From the NCBI GenBank assembly GCA_002388005.1, contig DGLO01000060.1:8226-42674 (forward strand): a stretch of DNA of 34,449 bases. The letters run 5' to 3'. Position numbers and translations under genes: made by a program. The stretch comes from Candidatus Neomicrothrix sp. UBA4542 (GTDB lineage Bacteria > Actinomycetota > Acidimicrobiia > Acidimicrobiales > Poriferisodalaceae). The notes beneath the pieces are model-generated. The model had not been told where the DNA came from. It saw only the letters and a program-made list of their open reading frames with translations, and searched no databases. Shown one piece after another: positions 1-8,157 of this stretch (its first letter is position 1; the number at the start of each line of letters is the position of its first letter).

Positions 1-1185
1 AGCTTGTGATGGCGGAACGATTGGGATCTCATCATCGGCGAGCGGTTCCATCCACTGCTTTCTGTCGAGAGCAGCTTCGATGTACGGCGCCAACTCGGCG
101 TTCTTTTGAGCTACACGCTCATCACGGAACGGCTCAAAGTTGGGGAGTACCTTCTCGCCGAACAACTCCAAGCTTTCACAAATATGTTTGTGCTCGTTTT
201 TGCCGCCTTGCTGTAGAAAAATGACCTGGTCAACGCCTGCGGCTTCGAATTCCTTGACAAGTGCGGTGTAATCGTCGGGTGTTCCGATACCGGGCGCTCC
301 GATTGTCGGAAGATCAGGCCCTCTCAGTTCTTCATATTCTCCCCAAAGGTTGCTGCGACCCGGACGAGTTTCGTTAGCAACTAGTGCATTAACCGCGTAA
401 CGGAAGAACTGAAATCCGTCTATTCCGCGGCGCATCGCCTCGTCGCCGTCCTCATGAAGACTGAAGCCTGCGACCATCGCCAGATTCGCGTTGACGGTGT
501 GTCCCAAAGGAACACACTCGTCGCTTTTGATGATGCCGTAATAGGTATCTGCCCAAGTTTTTGCTTCCTCAGGGTCGACGAAACTAAAGGCCAAGGCTCC
601 AAGCCCATTTCGCGCAGCTACTTCGATCGTCCCGCGGTTAGTGCACGCTATCCACATGGGGGGATGCGGCTTTTGCATGGGCTTAGGAACCACGTTTCTG
701 CATGGCATCGAAAACCCCTCACCCTCGTATCCGGGGTATGGCTCCATCACCAGCATGTTCGCTATCTGTCCCGCAGCTTCCAAGGACAACGCACGCTTCC
801 GTCGCGCGTTGATGTCGTATCCCCGTAACTCCAGTCGAGTCGCACCTTCTCCGATCCCGAATTCGACCCGTCCCCGAGAAATAAGGTCAAGCATTGCCAC
901 GGTCTCAGCGGTTCGAGACGGATGGTTGTAGTTGGGTATTACTTGTCGAATGCCGAGACCAATTCGGATGCGTTCGGTTTTCGCGGCAAGGGAAGCAAGA
1001 AATACATCGGAGGCTGAGCAGTGTGAATATTCTTCAAGAAAATGGTGCTCAACGGCCCAGGCGTGGTCGATGCCGATCTTGTCAGCCAAAACGATCTGTT
1101 CGGTAGCTTCATCGATGAGTTGCAACTCGGCGCCCTCGTCCCACGGTTTCGGCAATTGCAACTCGTACAGCATTCCGAATTTCAT
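1..1185 (-). CDS. LLM-class flavin/F420-dependent oxidoreductase, 3' end outside window
   Basis: Reading the minus strand from ATG at 1185 gives 395 codons without a stop to the window edge, so the C-terminus is missing. The protein begins MKFGMLYELQLPKPW and contains the luciferase-like TIM-barrel pattern: an early AWAVEHHF segment, then RIRIGLGI, SRGRVEFGIGEG and PMWIACTN. This is typical of actinobacterial luciferase-like monooxygenases of about 380-400 residues, so little is probably lost. Such enzymes use FMN or F420 to oxidise or hydroxylate small organic substrates in the cytoplasm; the substrate cannot be read from sequence. A clear Shine-Dalgarno (GGAGGGTG, 6 nt before ATG) fixes the start. 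Upstream on the same strand is a thioesterase, and other acyl-CoA genes follow, suggesting a catabolic setting. Confidence 0.85.
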   Translation of the reverse strand, partial: MKFGMLYELQLPKPWDEGAELQLIDEATEQIVLADKIGIDHAWAVEHHFLEEYSHCSASDVFLASLAAKTERIRIGLGIRQVIPNYNHPSRTAETVAMLDLISRGRVEFGIGEGATRLELRGYDINARRKRALSLEAAGQIANMLVMEPYPGYEGEGFSMPCRNVVPKPMQKPHPPMWIACTNRGTIEVAARNGLGALAFSFVDPEEAKTWADTYYGIIKSDECVPLGHTVNANLAMVAGFSLHEDGDEAMRRGIDGFQFFRYAVNALVANETRPGRSNLWGEYEELRGPDLPTIGAPGIGTPDDYTALVKEFEAAGVDQVIFLQQGGKNEHKHICESLELFGEKVLPNFEPFRDERVAQKNAELAPYIEAALDRKQWMEPLADDEIPIVPPSQA

Positions 1186-1297
1186 TACTTCACCCTCCGT
1201 TAACGATCCTGTTGACCCTACAAGGATCCACGCCATCAGTTCAGTTTCATAATGGCACGTTCAAATTACCGAGGACTTCGGTTTGGACGTCGCGCAC

Positions 1298-2143
1298 TCA
1301 AGTTTTTGCCATGAGCAAACTCGTCGACACGCCGGTACCGGTCAGAAGTTCCCCTTGCCACACCTCAGTTTCGACTGTGGCAAGACCCCCAAGAATCCGG
1401 GTGCATGACGCGATTGCTACAAGGTCCCCAGTGGTCGCCGGTCCCGAAAAGCGCAGAGACAAGTCGGGGTTGGGATGCGGAACCCACGCGCCCTTTGGTA
1501 ACGCGGCATCAACCGGAGGGCCCACCGACAGGTCCGCAGCAAGACACACCCCTTCGCCGCCGTCACCCACTGCCTCCCAGGGAACGGTTACCAACGTTGC
1601 TATGGCAGAGCCGACTCTGGCAGCTTTGGGAGCAGCGGTATCAATGATCGGCGCCTCGACTCCTTCAGGTTTACGCCACGGCTTAGCGGAGGCAGCCAAG
1701 TCGGGTGGCGGTGGCCCCATCAAAGCTTCGGAGTTAGCTGCGCTCTCAATATCGGTGCGGAGTGCCTCGGGTGCAGCGAACGCGACCCGTGCTTCGGTAG
1801 TTGCCCGACCGGACTCGTCAGCGAATTCGGCTCGAACGATTGTGAGACTTCGACCGGACGACAACGTTGTCAGGGTGACTAGAGCTTCAGTGGTTGACAA
1901 TCCGCGCAGGAAGTGGATATCGACGCTAGCGGCTACGCGATCAGGTGCGATCGTTCGACCCAACGCGACGGACGCTGCAGCTAATGCTCCACCTGTCACC
2001 CCACCGAACGCCCCATGAATGTCCTGTGGTAGGCGCAACTCCCAGCGGTCGCCTTTGGGTGAAGCACCGAAATATTGGAGGGGTGTCATCGGAGTGTGCT
2101 TAGCGGAGTTGATGGCATCCCTAGAGCGTAGGCCTCGTTTCAT
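1298..2143 (-). CDS. Acyl-CoA thioesterase-like protein (double hotdog)
   Basis: 281 residues, the usual size of TesB/4HBT_3-type thioesterases with two hotdog folds. The N-terminal half has a GAFGGVTGGALAAASVALG helix followed by the strand pattern VDIHFLRGLS and SGRSLTIVRAEF, as in the acyl-CoA thioesterase II superfamily. A second hotdog follows from about residue 160, with DLSLRFSGPA and GDLVAIASCTRILGG. It probably hydrolyses an acyl-CoA in the cytoplasm; chain length is unknown. The start is uncertain: ATG at 2143 has no clear ribosome site, and ATG at 2089 (MTPLQYFG) is an alternative closer to the family N-terminus. It is divergent from the DUF1330 gene (33 nt gap) and lies 112 nt upstream of the oxidoreductase at the window edge. 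Confidence 0.72.
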   Translation of the reverse strand: MKRGLRSRDAINSAKHTPMTPLQYFGASPKGDRWELRLPQDIHGAFGGVTGGALAAASVALGRTIAPDRVAASVDIHFLRGLSTTEALVTLTTLSSGRSLTIVRAEFADESGRATTEARVAFAAPEALRTDIESAANSEALMGPPPPDLAASAKPWRKPEGVEAPIIDTAAPKAARVGSAIATLVTVPWEAVGDGGEGVCLAADLSVGPPVDAALPKGAWVPHPNPDLSLRFSGPATTGDLVAIASCTRILGGLATVETEVWQGELLTGTGVSTSLLMAKT

Positions 2144-2164
2144 TTGTCGGTAGCCGGATCGCAG

Positions 2165-2170
2165 TAGCGT
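2165..2170 (+). promoter_or_regulatory. -10 hexamer of a likely leaderless promoter (DUF1330 gene)
   Basis: TAGCGT lies 6 nt before the ATG at 2177. No Shine-Dalgarno is present, so transcription probably starts at or next to the A of ATG. Confidence 0.45.
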
Positions 2171-2176
2171 TCTCGC

Positions 2177-2587
2177 ATGGCGAATGACAACACATCTAAC
2201 AGCGAACAGATATCGAGACTGAAATCTCTCGCGGGTTCACCTTCGGACACTTCGCTGGTGATGTTGAACATCAACCGCTACAAAGCAGAAGTTAACTTCC
2301 CGGAGGGACAGAGCTATCGCTCCTATATGGGTGCCATCGAACATTCGGTTGGAGCGATTGGAGGATCGGTTCTTTGGCGAGCGCCGATCGAAGGTTCTGT
2401 CGTCGGCGAATTAGATGAGTTCGATGAAGTGCTAGCTGTCTGGTATCCAAGCCACAAAGCTTTTTTGGATCTACCTGATGCTGATGGAGCGCGGGAGATG
2501 TTTCGGTACCGCCGGGCGTGTGTCGAAAAGGCGCATATCGTTGAACTTTCCGACCGAAGTCTGTCGCTTCGTCCCTCTGAGGCTTAA
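2177..2587 (+). CDS. DUF1330 family protein
   Basis: 136 residues with a single ferredoxin-like alpha/beta domain. SLVMLNINRYKAE forms the first strand, SYRSYMGAIEHSVGAIGGSVLWRA the following helix and strand, and DEVLAVWYPSHKAFLDLPDADG is the diagnostic DUF1330 segment, ending in REMFRYRRACVEKA. The family is a dimeric alpha-beta-barrel fold related to EthD and monooxygenase-like domains; its biochemical role is unknown. The first 20 residues are a poorly conserved extension. The gene stands alone on the plus strand between two minus-strand acyl-CoA enzymes, with a leaderless-type promoter at its ATG. Confidence 0.75.
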   Translation: MANDNTSNSEQISRLKSLAGSPSDTSLVMLNINRYKAEVNFPEGQSYRSYMGAIEHSVGAIGGSVLWRAPIEGSVVGELDEFDEVLAVWYPSHKAFLDLPDADGAREMFRYRRACVEKAHIVELSDRSLSLRPSEA

Positions 2588-2600
2588 GAACTGCGGGGTT

Positions 2601-2627
2601 GCGATTGCTCCTCGCTGATGCAATCGC
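2601..2627. terminator. Hairpin between convergent genes (terminator-like, no T-tract)
   Basis: Perfect 8-bp inverted repeat GCGATTGC/GCAATCGC with an 11-nt loop, in the 75-nt gap between the convergent DUF1330 and enoyl-CoA hydratase genes. There is no clear T-run on either side, so it may be a weak bidirectional terminator or an mRNA 3' protector. Confidence 0.45.
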
Positions 2628-2662
2628 CGGAGCTTCAAAGTGAAGATGTTCCCGGGGACCCC

Positions 2663-3469
2663 TCAACGGCCCCGAAATACAGGTGCGCGTTTCTCCATGA
2701 ACGCCAGCGGTCCTTCTACTGCATCCTCGGTGTTGACGAGGGCGGTCCCTGCTTCAGATTCCAGGGCTAAAGCAGCCGCTTCGTCTAGATCTCCGGATGC
2801 CTTAGCTACTCGCCGAGCTGCCATAACTGCGAGCGGGGCGTTGGAGGCGATTGTCTCGGCAAGATCTAAAGCGGTGGTCAACACATCGCCAGATGGAACC
2901 AAGCGATTGAACAAACCCGATTGGGCAAGGTCGTCGCTTGCTATCGGCTGTGCGGCAAGCAATAACTCCATTGCCAAAGCGCTCGGGATGCGTCTCGCGA
3001 GCAGGGCAGTACCGCCCATACCGGGTATGAGTCCCAGAGCTACCTCTGAAAGGCCGAGCTTTACCCCGTGAGCGACGACCCGCAGATCGCACGACAACAT
3101 CAACTCCATGCCTCCCGCGATCGCGTGGCCATTTACCGCGGCAATCACTGGTTTCCCGGGGTCGTAACCCCTCAACGTGGCGCGATGTAAGAGTTCGCTG
3201 TCGGCGGCGACCGCTTGCTCGAATTCGTTTTGAGGTTCCCTGGTACCGGTGATCATTGGGATCGTCGTTCCAAGATCAAACCCGGCACAAAATGTTGATC
3301 CTTCGGCTCCGGTCAACACCACAGCTCTGATGTCGTCATCTTCGCCGAGTCCGTCCCATAGTGCGGCCAACTCAACAATAAGTTCAGGGTTTAGGGAGTT
3401 TCGTGATTCGGGTCGATTCAAGGTCACCAAAGCAACCTGGCCTCGCATTTCACATTCGAGGACGCTCAT
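2663..3469 (-). CDS. Enoyl-CoA hydratase/isomerase family protein
   Basis: 268 residues, the normal crotonase length. The oxyanion-hole segment is FCAGFDL (about residues 60-66). Both catalytic glutamates of true hydratases are present by alignment with rat mitochondrial hydratase: E122 in AGGMELMLSCDLR and E142 in SEVALGLIPGMGGT. It therefore probably hydrates a trans-2-enoyl-CoA during beta-oxidation, not merely isomerising it; the chain length is unknown. Its ATG follows the stop codon of the PhyH-like gene after one base (TAAaATG), so the two are almost certainly translated together. The nearby thioesterase fits a fatty-acid or branched-acid catabolic setting. Confidence 0.88.
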   Translation of the reverse strand: MSVLECEMRGQVALVTLNRPESRNSLNPELIVELAALWDGLGEDDDIRAVVLTGAEGSTFCAGFDLGTTIPMITGTREPQNEFEQAVAADSELLHRATLRGYDPGKPVIAAVNGHAIAGGMELMLSCDLRVVAHGVKLGLSEVALGLIPGMGGTALLARRIPSALAMELLLAAQPIASDDLAQSGLFNRLVPSGDVLTTALDLAETIASNAPLAVMAARRVAKASGDLDEAAALALESEAGTALVNTEDAVEGPLAFMEKRAPVFRGR

Positions 3470-3470
3470 T

Positions 3471-4643
3471 TTAGATTCCGATGTCTCTGAGGTTGTAGTC
3501 GCGCAGCTTTGATTTTGTTGTGCTGTCCCAAATGAATTGGGCTTCTAAACCTTGGAAAGGTTTGTAGGTGTAGCGGTCTTCGTTCGGGAAATGTTGAGAG
3601 CGGGCATCGATTGCCCAAGCAATTGCCTTTGACCGCTCAAAGATGTATTCGTCGTCGTACTCCGAGACAGGGTTGTGCACCCCGCCGCTTTGCACGCCGA
3701 AAACTGACGCCCGACGATGAAAACCAAAATTGATGGTGACGCGCACATTGGAACTCGTGTTGGCAAATGAGCCGTGAATTGCTTGGCGACTGGTGATAGC
3801 GACGTCTCCTGGATCGCATATGCAGGGAACCGCGTCGGGAAGTCGGTCCGATCCCGCCTTTTCGACCATTCCCTTGATGTCAGCCTTTCCGATGCGATGA
3901 GATCCGGGAACTACCCACAGACCGTTCGTTGCGTCACATCCGTAGAGCTGAGCCATGAAATTAAAGCCATGAGTGTGATCGTCTAGTTGAGGGCTATCCC
4001 AGTGCGTCCATCCGTCTTGATGCCAAGCTACCGATGCTCCGAGCCCTGGTTGTTTAACCCAGATCGCTTCGTTAAACGGAGTGAAATCGGGCCCGTTGAC
4101 CGCCTCGGCTATTCGAAGTAATTGCGGGTGGCCGTACAGACGTAAGCAGGCATCGGAGAACTGCAACGAGCCGAGAAACAGCTGTACGACATAATCTGGC
4201 GCCTCACTCGGAGGCGACGGTTCGTTCATCTTGGCTTCGTGACGTCCGTACGCGGTGTCGGTTCCGCCGAGAGGATCCGATAGAGGCTGAACCCAACTTA
4301 TATTTCGACCTTCAAGCCCGACTCCTAATGCGGGGTTGCCATGTTTGTCGACCTGCGCTTCTTTAGTTACCGGGGAGCGGTCAAGCATGTCGGCGACGTC
4401 GCGTTCAATCTCGTCCAGTTCTCCTTGCTTGACAACCCCAGTAAAGATGTAGAACCCGTGGCGGCTATATGACTCAACGATGTCGGGATGAAGGTCTCCG
4501 TTCGCATCGAAACGGATTGGGCCACGATTATCTAGGTCAAGGGCACGAAGGGTGCCGTTTTCCCGATAGGCGACCATGTGGTCCTCGTCGGTCCCGTAGT
4601 CAACGATCGGCACTTCAATTAATGGAAGGTTTACTGCCACCAT
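3471..4643 (-). CDS. Phytanoyl-CoA dioxygenase (PhyH) family protein
   Basis: 390 residues with the double-stranded beta-helix of Fe(II)/2-oxoglutarate oxygenases. The facial triad is visible as H208-Q-D210 (VAWHQDGWTHWD) and H290 (RQAIHGSFAN), with R301 (RVTINFGF) as the likely 2-oxoglutarate carboxylate binder. GLWVVPGSHRIGK is a typical PhyH segment. It probably hydroxylates a small carboxylate, CoA ester or natural-product-like substrate; PhyH families are very diverse in substrate and nothing here decides it. The first 60 residues are a less conserved extension. It is the first gene of a two-gene unit with the enoyl-CoA hydratase (1-nt gap), so its product may feed that enzyme. Confidence 0.85.
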   Translation of the reverse strand: MVAVNLPLIEVPIVDYGTDEDHMVAYRENGTLRALDLDNRGPIRFDANGDLHPDIVESYSRHGFYIFTGVVKQGELDEIERDVADMLDRSPVTKEAQVDKHGNPALGVGLEGRNISWVQPLSDPLGGTDTAYGRHEAKMNEPSPPSEAPDYVVQLFLGSLQFSDACLRLYGHPQLLRIAEAVNGPDFTPFNEAIWVKQPGLGASVAWHQDGWTHWDSPQLDDHTHGFNFMAQLYGCDATNGLWVVPGSHRIGKADIKGMVEKAGSDRLPDAVPCICDPGDVAITSRQAIHGSFANTSSNVRVTINFGFHRRASVFGVQSGGVHNPVSEYDDEYIFERSKAIAWAIDARSQHFPNEDRYTYKPFQGLEAQFIWDSTTKSKLRDYNLRDIGI

Positions 4644-4726
4644 TTCCCCACATTAGTCACCTGGTTTGCTTATTTTTCCAGTACAGCATGTTGAGCAATG
4701 TGAAGGTCGAATAAGACATGGTGGGG

Positions 4727-4732
4727 TACGGT
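4727..4732 (+). promoter_or_regulatory. -10 hexamer supporting the DUF805 start
   Basis: TACGGT sits 6 nt before ATG at 4739, the same geometry seen before several other starts here. It argues for 4739 over the in-frame ATG at 4718. Confidence 0.42.
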
Positions 4733-4738
4733 CCGAGT

Positions 4739-5119
4739 ATGAAGCTAGTGGAGCACTACATCGGTGGCTTGCTGAAGTACGCGGAATTCAGTGGACGAGC
4801 CAGCCGTGGCGAGTACTGGTGGTTCACGATCGCGAACACGATACTTGCGGGCATCTTTTGGTTGCTCGGCAACTTAGGGGGACCAGTTAGCATCTTGAGC
4901 CTTCTCTATTTGATTGCTGTCCTGGTCCCCAACTTGTCTATTACCGTCAGGCGGCTGCACGACACCGGTCGTAGTGGCTGGTGGCTCCCACTCGGGTTGG
5001 TCCCGACCCCACTCGTTTTCATCATCCTGTTCTTCATGTGTCAGCGAGGACATAGTGAAGAAAATCGGTACGGCCCCCCAGTGAGCAGCAAAGGCTCAAA
5101 TGGAAAACAGTGGCGTTAG
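4739..5119 (+). CDS. DUF805 family inner-membrane protein
   Basis: 126 residues from the chosen start. The N-terminus LLKYAEFSGRASRGEYWWF and the loop RRLHDTGRSGWW are the two signatures of DUF805 (PF05656). Three to four hydrophobic segments follow: about residues 26-44, 50-68 and 86-104. The family is found across bacteria with no firmly assigned function. An in-frame ATG at 4718 would add seven residues, but family members normally begin just a few residues before the KYAxFSGRA motif and a -10-like hexamer sits 6 nt before 4739. It is divergent from the PhyH-like gene and 47 nt upstream of fumarase, which appears to have its own promoter. Confidence 0.83.
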   Translation: MKLVEHYIGGLLKYAEFSGRASRGEYWWFTIANTILAGIFWLLGNLGGPVSILSLLYLIAVLVPNLSITVRRLHDTGRSGWWLPLGLVPTPLVFIILFFMCQRGHSEENRYGPPVSSKGSNGKQWR

Positions 5120-5153
5120 GTCAATGTCTCACCTAGTAACCGGCCAAAGACAG

Positions 5154-5159
5154 TAACTT
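5154..5159 (+). promoter_or_regulatory. -10 hexamer of a likely leaderless fumarase promoter
   Basis: TAACTT is 7 nt before the GTG at 5167. The GTG is the first possible start after an in-frame stop at 5137, and no properly spaced Shine-Dalgarno is present. Confidence 0.45.
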
Positions 5160-5166
5160 TGGTGGG

Positions 5167-6798
5167 GTGCCGGAGTTCCTTTACAGCGACGTGCTTCCCG
5201 TTGGTGACAGCGAAATCACCTACCGTAAAATCACCGATGACTACGTCTCGACTTTCGAAGCCGGAGAGCGGCGGTTTCTCAAAGTTGAGCCAGAGGGATT
5301 GCGTTTACTGACCGCTGAAGCCATGCGGGATATAGCGCATTTGTTGCGACCCGATCATCTTGCTCAGCTGGCATTAATTCTTGAGGACCCTGAAGCTTCA
5401 GCCAATGATCGGTTTGTGGCGGTCGAACTACTAAAAAACGCGAACATCGCGGCGGGCGGCGTCCTTCCTGGTTGCCAAGACACGGGTACAGCGATCATCT
5501 GGGGTACAAAAGGCGAGCGAGTCGTTACCGACGTTGACGACGCGGAAGTGATTAGCCGTGGAGTATTCGACACCTACCAGACGTCGAACCTTCGATATTC
5601 GCAATTAGCCCCTCTAACGATGTTCGACGAGGAAAACACGGGAAATAACTTGCCAGCGCAAATAGAGATTTACTCGGCGCCAGGTGAAGAATACAAGCTG
5701 ATGTTTATGGCGAAAGGTGGTGGTTCTGCCAACAAAAGTTTTTTGTTTCAAGAGACAAAGGCTCTACTCAACCCTACGAATTTGACCAAGTTTCTTGACG
5801 AGAAGCTGAGGACACTGGGAACGGCAGCATGCCCCCCGTATCACCTAGCCGTTGTCATCGGCGGAACCTCGGCCGAACATGCCTTGCAGACTGCAAAATA
5901 TGCGTCCGCCAAATATTTAGACACGCTACCTACCGCTGGGAGTGAAACAGGTCACGGCTTCCGAGACCTGGAGTGGGAACAACGAATCCTGGAGTTGACG
6001 CGACAATTCGGAATTGGCGCACAATTCGGAGGCAAATACTTCTGCCACGATGTGCGAGTAGTGAGGTTGCCGCGTCACGGCGCAAGCTGCCCTGTAGCGA
6101 TAGCTGTGTCGTGTTCGGCTGACCGTCAAGCGTTCGCAAAAATCACAGCAGACGGCATTTTTCTCGAACAGTTGGAAGAGGACCCCGCTAAGTACCTCCC
6201 AGAAACGCTTGAAACCGATCTATCCGGCGCAGTCGTTGCCATCGATTTGAATAGGCCGATGAGTGAAATTCGAGAACAACTCTCGAAGTGTCCGGTGCGA
6301 ACACGCCTTTCCTTGACCGGGACGCTTGTCGTGGCCCGCGACATCGCTCACGCGAAAATCCAAGAGCGCCTTGACGCTGGTGAGGCGATCCCGGACTACT
6401 TGAAAACATTTCCCGTTTACTACGCAGGCCCAGCAAAGACCCCGGAGGGATACGCTTCAGGCTCATTCGGGCCCACCACAGCAGGGCGAATGGATAGTTA
6501 TGTTGAGTCGTTCCAAGCGGCCGGCGGCAGCTTGGTGATGCTCGCGAAAGGTAATAGATCCCCCCAGGTAATTGAGGCCTGCAAAACCCACGGTGGCTTC
6601 TATCTCGGGTCCATCGGAGGGCCTGCTGCAAGGCTGGCCAAAGACTCGATACGGAAGGTGGAGGTCCTGGAATATCCAGAACTGGGCATGGAAGCCGTGT
6701 GGAAGATTGAAGTGGAAGATTTCCCGGCGTTCATGGTGATCGACGACAAGGGAAACGACTTCTTTACCGAAGTTTCGACTCCGGTTTCCATCAACTAG
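5167..6798 (+). CDS. fumA: Class I fumarate hydratase ([4Fe-4S], FumA/FumB type)
   Basis: 543 residues, close to the 548 of E. coli FumA, with both the alpha (Fe-S) and beta domains in one chain. It reversibly hydrates fumarate to L-malate in the TCA cycle. Similarity to FumA is visible throughout: LRYSQLAPLTMFDEENTG, FMAKGGGSANKSFLFQETKA, and GPAKTPEGYASGSFGPTTAG near the C-terminus. The three cluster ligands of the E. coli enzyme (C105, C224, C318) correspond here to C103 (PGCQDTGTA), C222 (TAACPPYH) and C316 (SCSADR), so an oxygen-sensitive [4Fe-4S] cluster is expected. GTG start. Many actinobacteria rely on the iron-free class II enzyme FumC; whether this genome also has one cannot be seen. 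Citrate synthase and aconitase lie further along. Confidence 0.95.
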   Translation: MPEFLYSDVLPVGDSEITYRKITDDYVSTFEAGERRFLKVEPEGLRLLTAEAMRDIAHLLRPDHLAQLALILEDPEASANDRFVAVELLKNANIAAGGVLPGCQDTGTAIIWGTKGERVVTDVDDAEVISRGVFDTYQTSNLRYSQLAPLTMFDEENTGNNLPAQIEIYSAPGEEYKLMFMAKGGGSANKSFLFQETKALLNPTNLTKFLDEKLRTLGTAACPPYHLAVVIGGTSAEHALQTAKYASAKYLDTLPTAGSETGHGFRDLEWEQRILELTRQFGIGAQFGGKYFCHDVRVVRLPRHGASCPVAIAVSCSADRQAFAKITADGIFLEQLEEDPAKYLPETLETDLSGAVVAIDLNRPMSEIREQLSKCPVRTRLSLTGTLVVARDIAHAKIQERLDAGEAIPDYLKTFPVYYAGPAKTPEGYASGSFGPTTAGRMDSYVESFQAAGGSLVMLAKGNRSPQVIEACKTHGGFYLGSIGGPAARLAKDSIRKVEVLEYPELGMEAVWKIEVEDFPAFMVIDDKGNDFFTEVSTPVSIN

Positions 6799-6832
6799 TT
6801 ATGCGCGACGCCGTGCGAGATAGCGGCATCGT

Positions 6833-7204
6833 TTAGCCAAGGAAAGCCAACCAAGCCGAAAACGCGATCCCGGCCAACGCCAATACGACCATGGTTGCGA
6901 TGCTGGAGCGCGGTAGACGACCTTCGCTATCGCTAGGCAACCGTTTTCGCACTATCTGAAGAAGACGATCCGCCCAGGCGACGTCTCTACTGAGGATCCC
7001 TAGACCGATAGCGACGACCAAGAGGCCGGGGCCCGGCAGCGGCATCAAAATTACCCCAAGGATTGTTATGAAGGTCCCCGAAGCCATGCGGAACAAGCGG
7101 GTGACGACGCCGCGTCGAGCGGCTGCTCGTGTCTCCTCGCGATATCCGGTCTCGAATTCGGCCTCGATGGCTGCATCTTCGAAACGATTAGGTTCTTCGA
7201 CCAT
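6833..7204 (-). CDS. PGPGW-motif membrane protein (TIGR02611-like)
   Basis: 123 residues. A charged cytoplasmic N-terminus of about 35 residues is followed by a hydrophobic hairpin containing MPLPGPGLLVVAIGLGILS, the PGPGW-family signature. An amphipathic stretch (WADRLLQIVRKRLP) and a final transmembrane helix (about 102-121) complete it. The function of the family is unknown; it is common in actinobacteria. ATG is preceded by a plausible GGAAAGGGA ribosome site. It converges on fumarase (34 nt gap, no obvious terminator) and diverges from the MBL-fold gene. Confidence 0.8.
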   Translation of the reverse strand: MVEEPNRFEDAAIEAEFETGYREETRAAARRGVVTRLFRMASGTFITILGVILMPLPGPGLLVVAIGLGILSRDVAWADRLLQIVRKRLPSDSEGRLPRSSIATMVVLALAGIAFSAWLAFLG

Positions 7205-7311
7205 CCAGATGTCCCTTTCCTTCTAGGACCGCTAATACATACTGGATCGTTCTAGTCTGGCGCGTGGAATGTCGGCAATGCAGGCGACCTCAAGAAAAGG
7301 GCGAAGAAGTC

Positions 7312-8157
7312 ATGGTGACCTGGCAGATAGGTGAGGTAGTTGTCACGAAGGTGCTGGAGATCGAAAAGCACTGGCCCTTCTCAGCGTTGCTCCCCGGAGC
7401 CGAAGACGTGATCGACGAATTTGCCTGGCTCCGACCGGACTTTGTCACCGATGAGGGTCGCATGAAGCTCTCGATTCATGCTCTCATCGTGGAGTCTGAA
7501 GGATCAACGATCATTGTTGACACATGTTGTGGCAACGACAAACACCGCCCCGGCGCTCCTCCCTTCGACAACTTACAAACTGATTTCGTAGGGGAACTTG
7601 GACGCTGCGGCTATAGCCCAGAGGACATAGACATAGTTGTTAGCACCCACCTGCACGTGGATCACGTTGGTTGGAACACTCGACTAATTGGAGACAGTTG
7701 GGTTCCGACCTTTCCGAACGCTGAGTATCTCTTCGTGCAAGACGAGTTTGAATATTGGCAAAGTGAACCCCAGCATTACGGCCCCGTCTTCGAGGATTCG
7801 GTACGACCGGTTGTCGATGCGGGCATGGCCAGAATGGTTGAGAGCGACCACGCGCTCACCAGCGAGGTGGCCTTGGAGTCAACTCCAGGGCACACTCCTG
7901 GTCACGTCAGCGTAACCATCAAATCGGCAGGGCAATCAGCCCTAATAACCGGCGACATGACCCACCACCCGGTCCAGTTCGCCGTACCCGATCTAGCCTC
8001 GAGCGCCGATTGGCGACAGGACATGTCCACTGTCACGCGCCAAAAGGCGTATCAACGCTGGAGCGACGGCAGGCTGGTCATCGGTACGCATTTCGCTGGT
8101 CGTACTGCTGGTCGAATTATGGCTGACGGGGACGCTTGGCGCTTCGACGCTCCCTAA
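7312..8157 (+). CDS. MBL-fold metallo-hydrolase
   Basis: 281 residues from the ATG at 7312. The di-zinc signature HLHVDH (in STHLHVDHVGWN) is complete, followed by the later ligands in STPGHTPGH, ITGDMTHHP and the C-terminal GTHF histidine. It is a hydrolase of the lactonase/glyoxalase-II-like branch; arrangement resembles N-acyl-homoserine-lactonase relatives, but the substrate cannot be assigned. The open frame extends upstream to a GTG at 7264. The ATG is preferred because the protein then begins at the first beta-strand (MVTWQIGEVVVTKVLE) and an AAGG lies upstream. A TAGTCT hexamer at 7253-7258 could start a short-leader transcript. The last 41 nt overlap the 3' end of the convergent SulP gene. 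Confidence 0.85.
   Translation: MVTWQIGEVVVTKVLEIEKHWPFSALLPGAEDVIDEFAWLRPDFVTDEGRMKLSIHALIVESEGSTIIVDTCCGNDKHRPGAPPFDNLQTDFVGELGRCGYSPEDIDIVVSTHLHVDHVGWNTRLIGDSWVPTFPNAEYLFVQDEFEYWQSEPQHYGPVFEDSVRPVVDAGMARMVESDHALTSEVALESTPGHTPGHVSVTIKSAGQSALITGDMTHHPVQFAVPDLASSADWRQDMSTVTRQKAYQRWSDGRLVIGTHFAGRTAGRIMADGDAWRFDAP

Noticed and set aside
1212..2018. Long plus-strand open frame opposite the thioesterase gene
   Set aside because: It is the antisense frame of a recognisable thioesterase, with low-complexity Ala/Ser/Thr/Pro composition and no family pattern.
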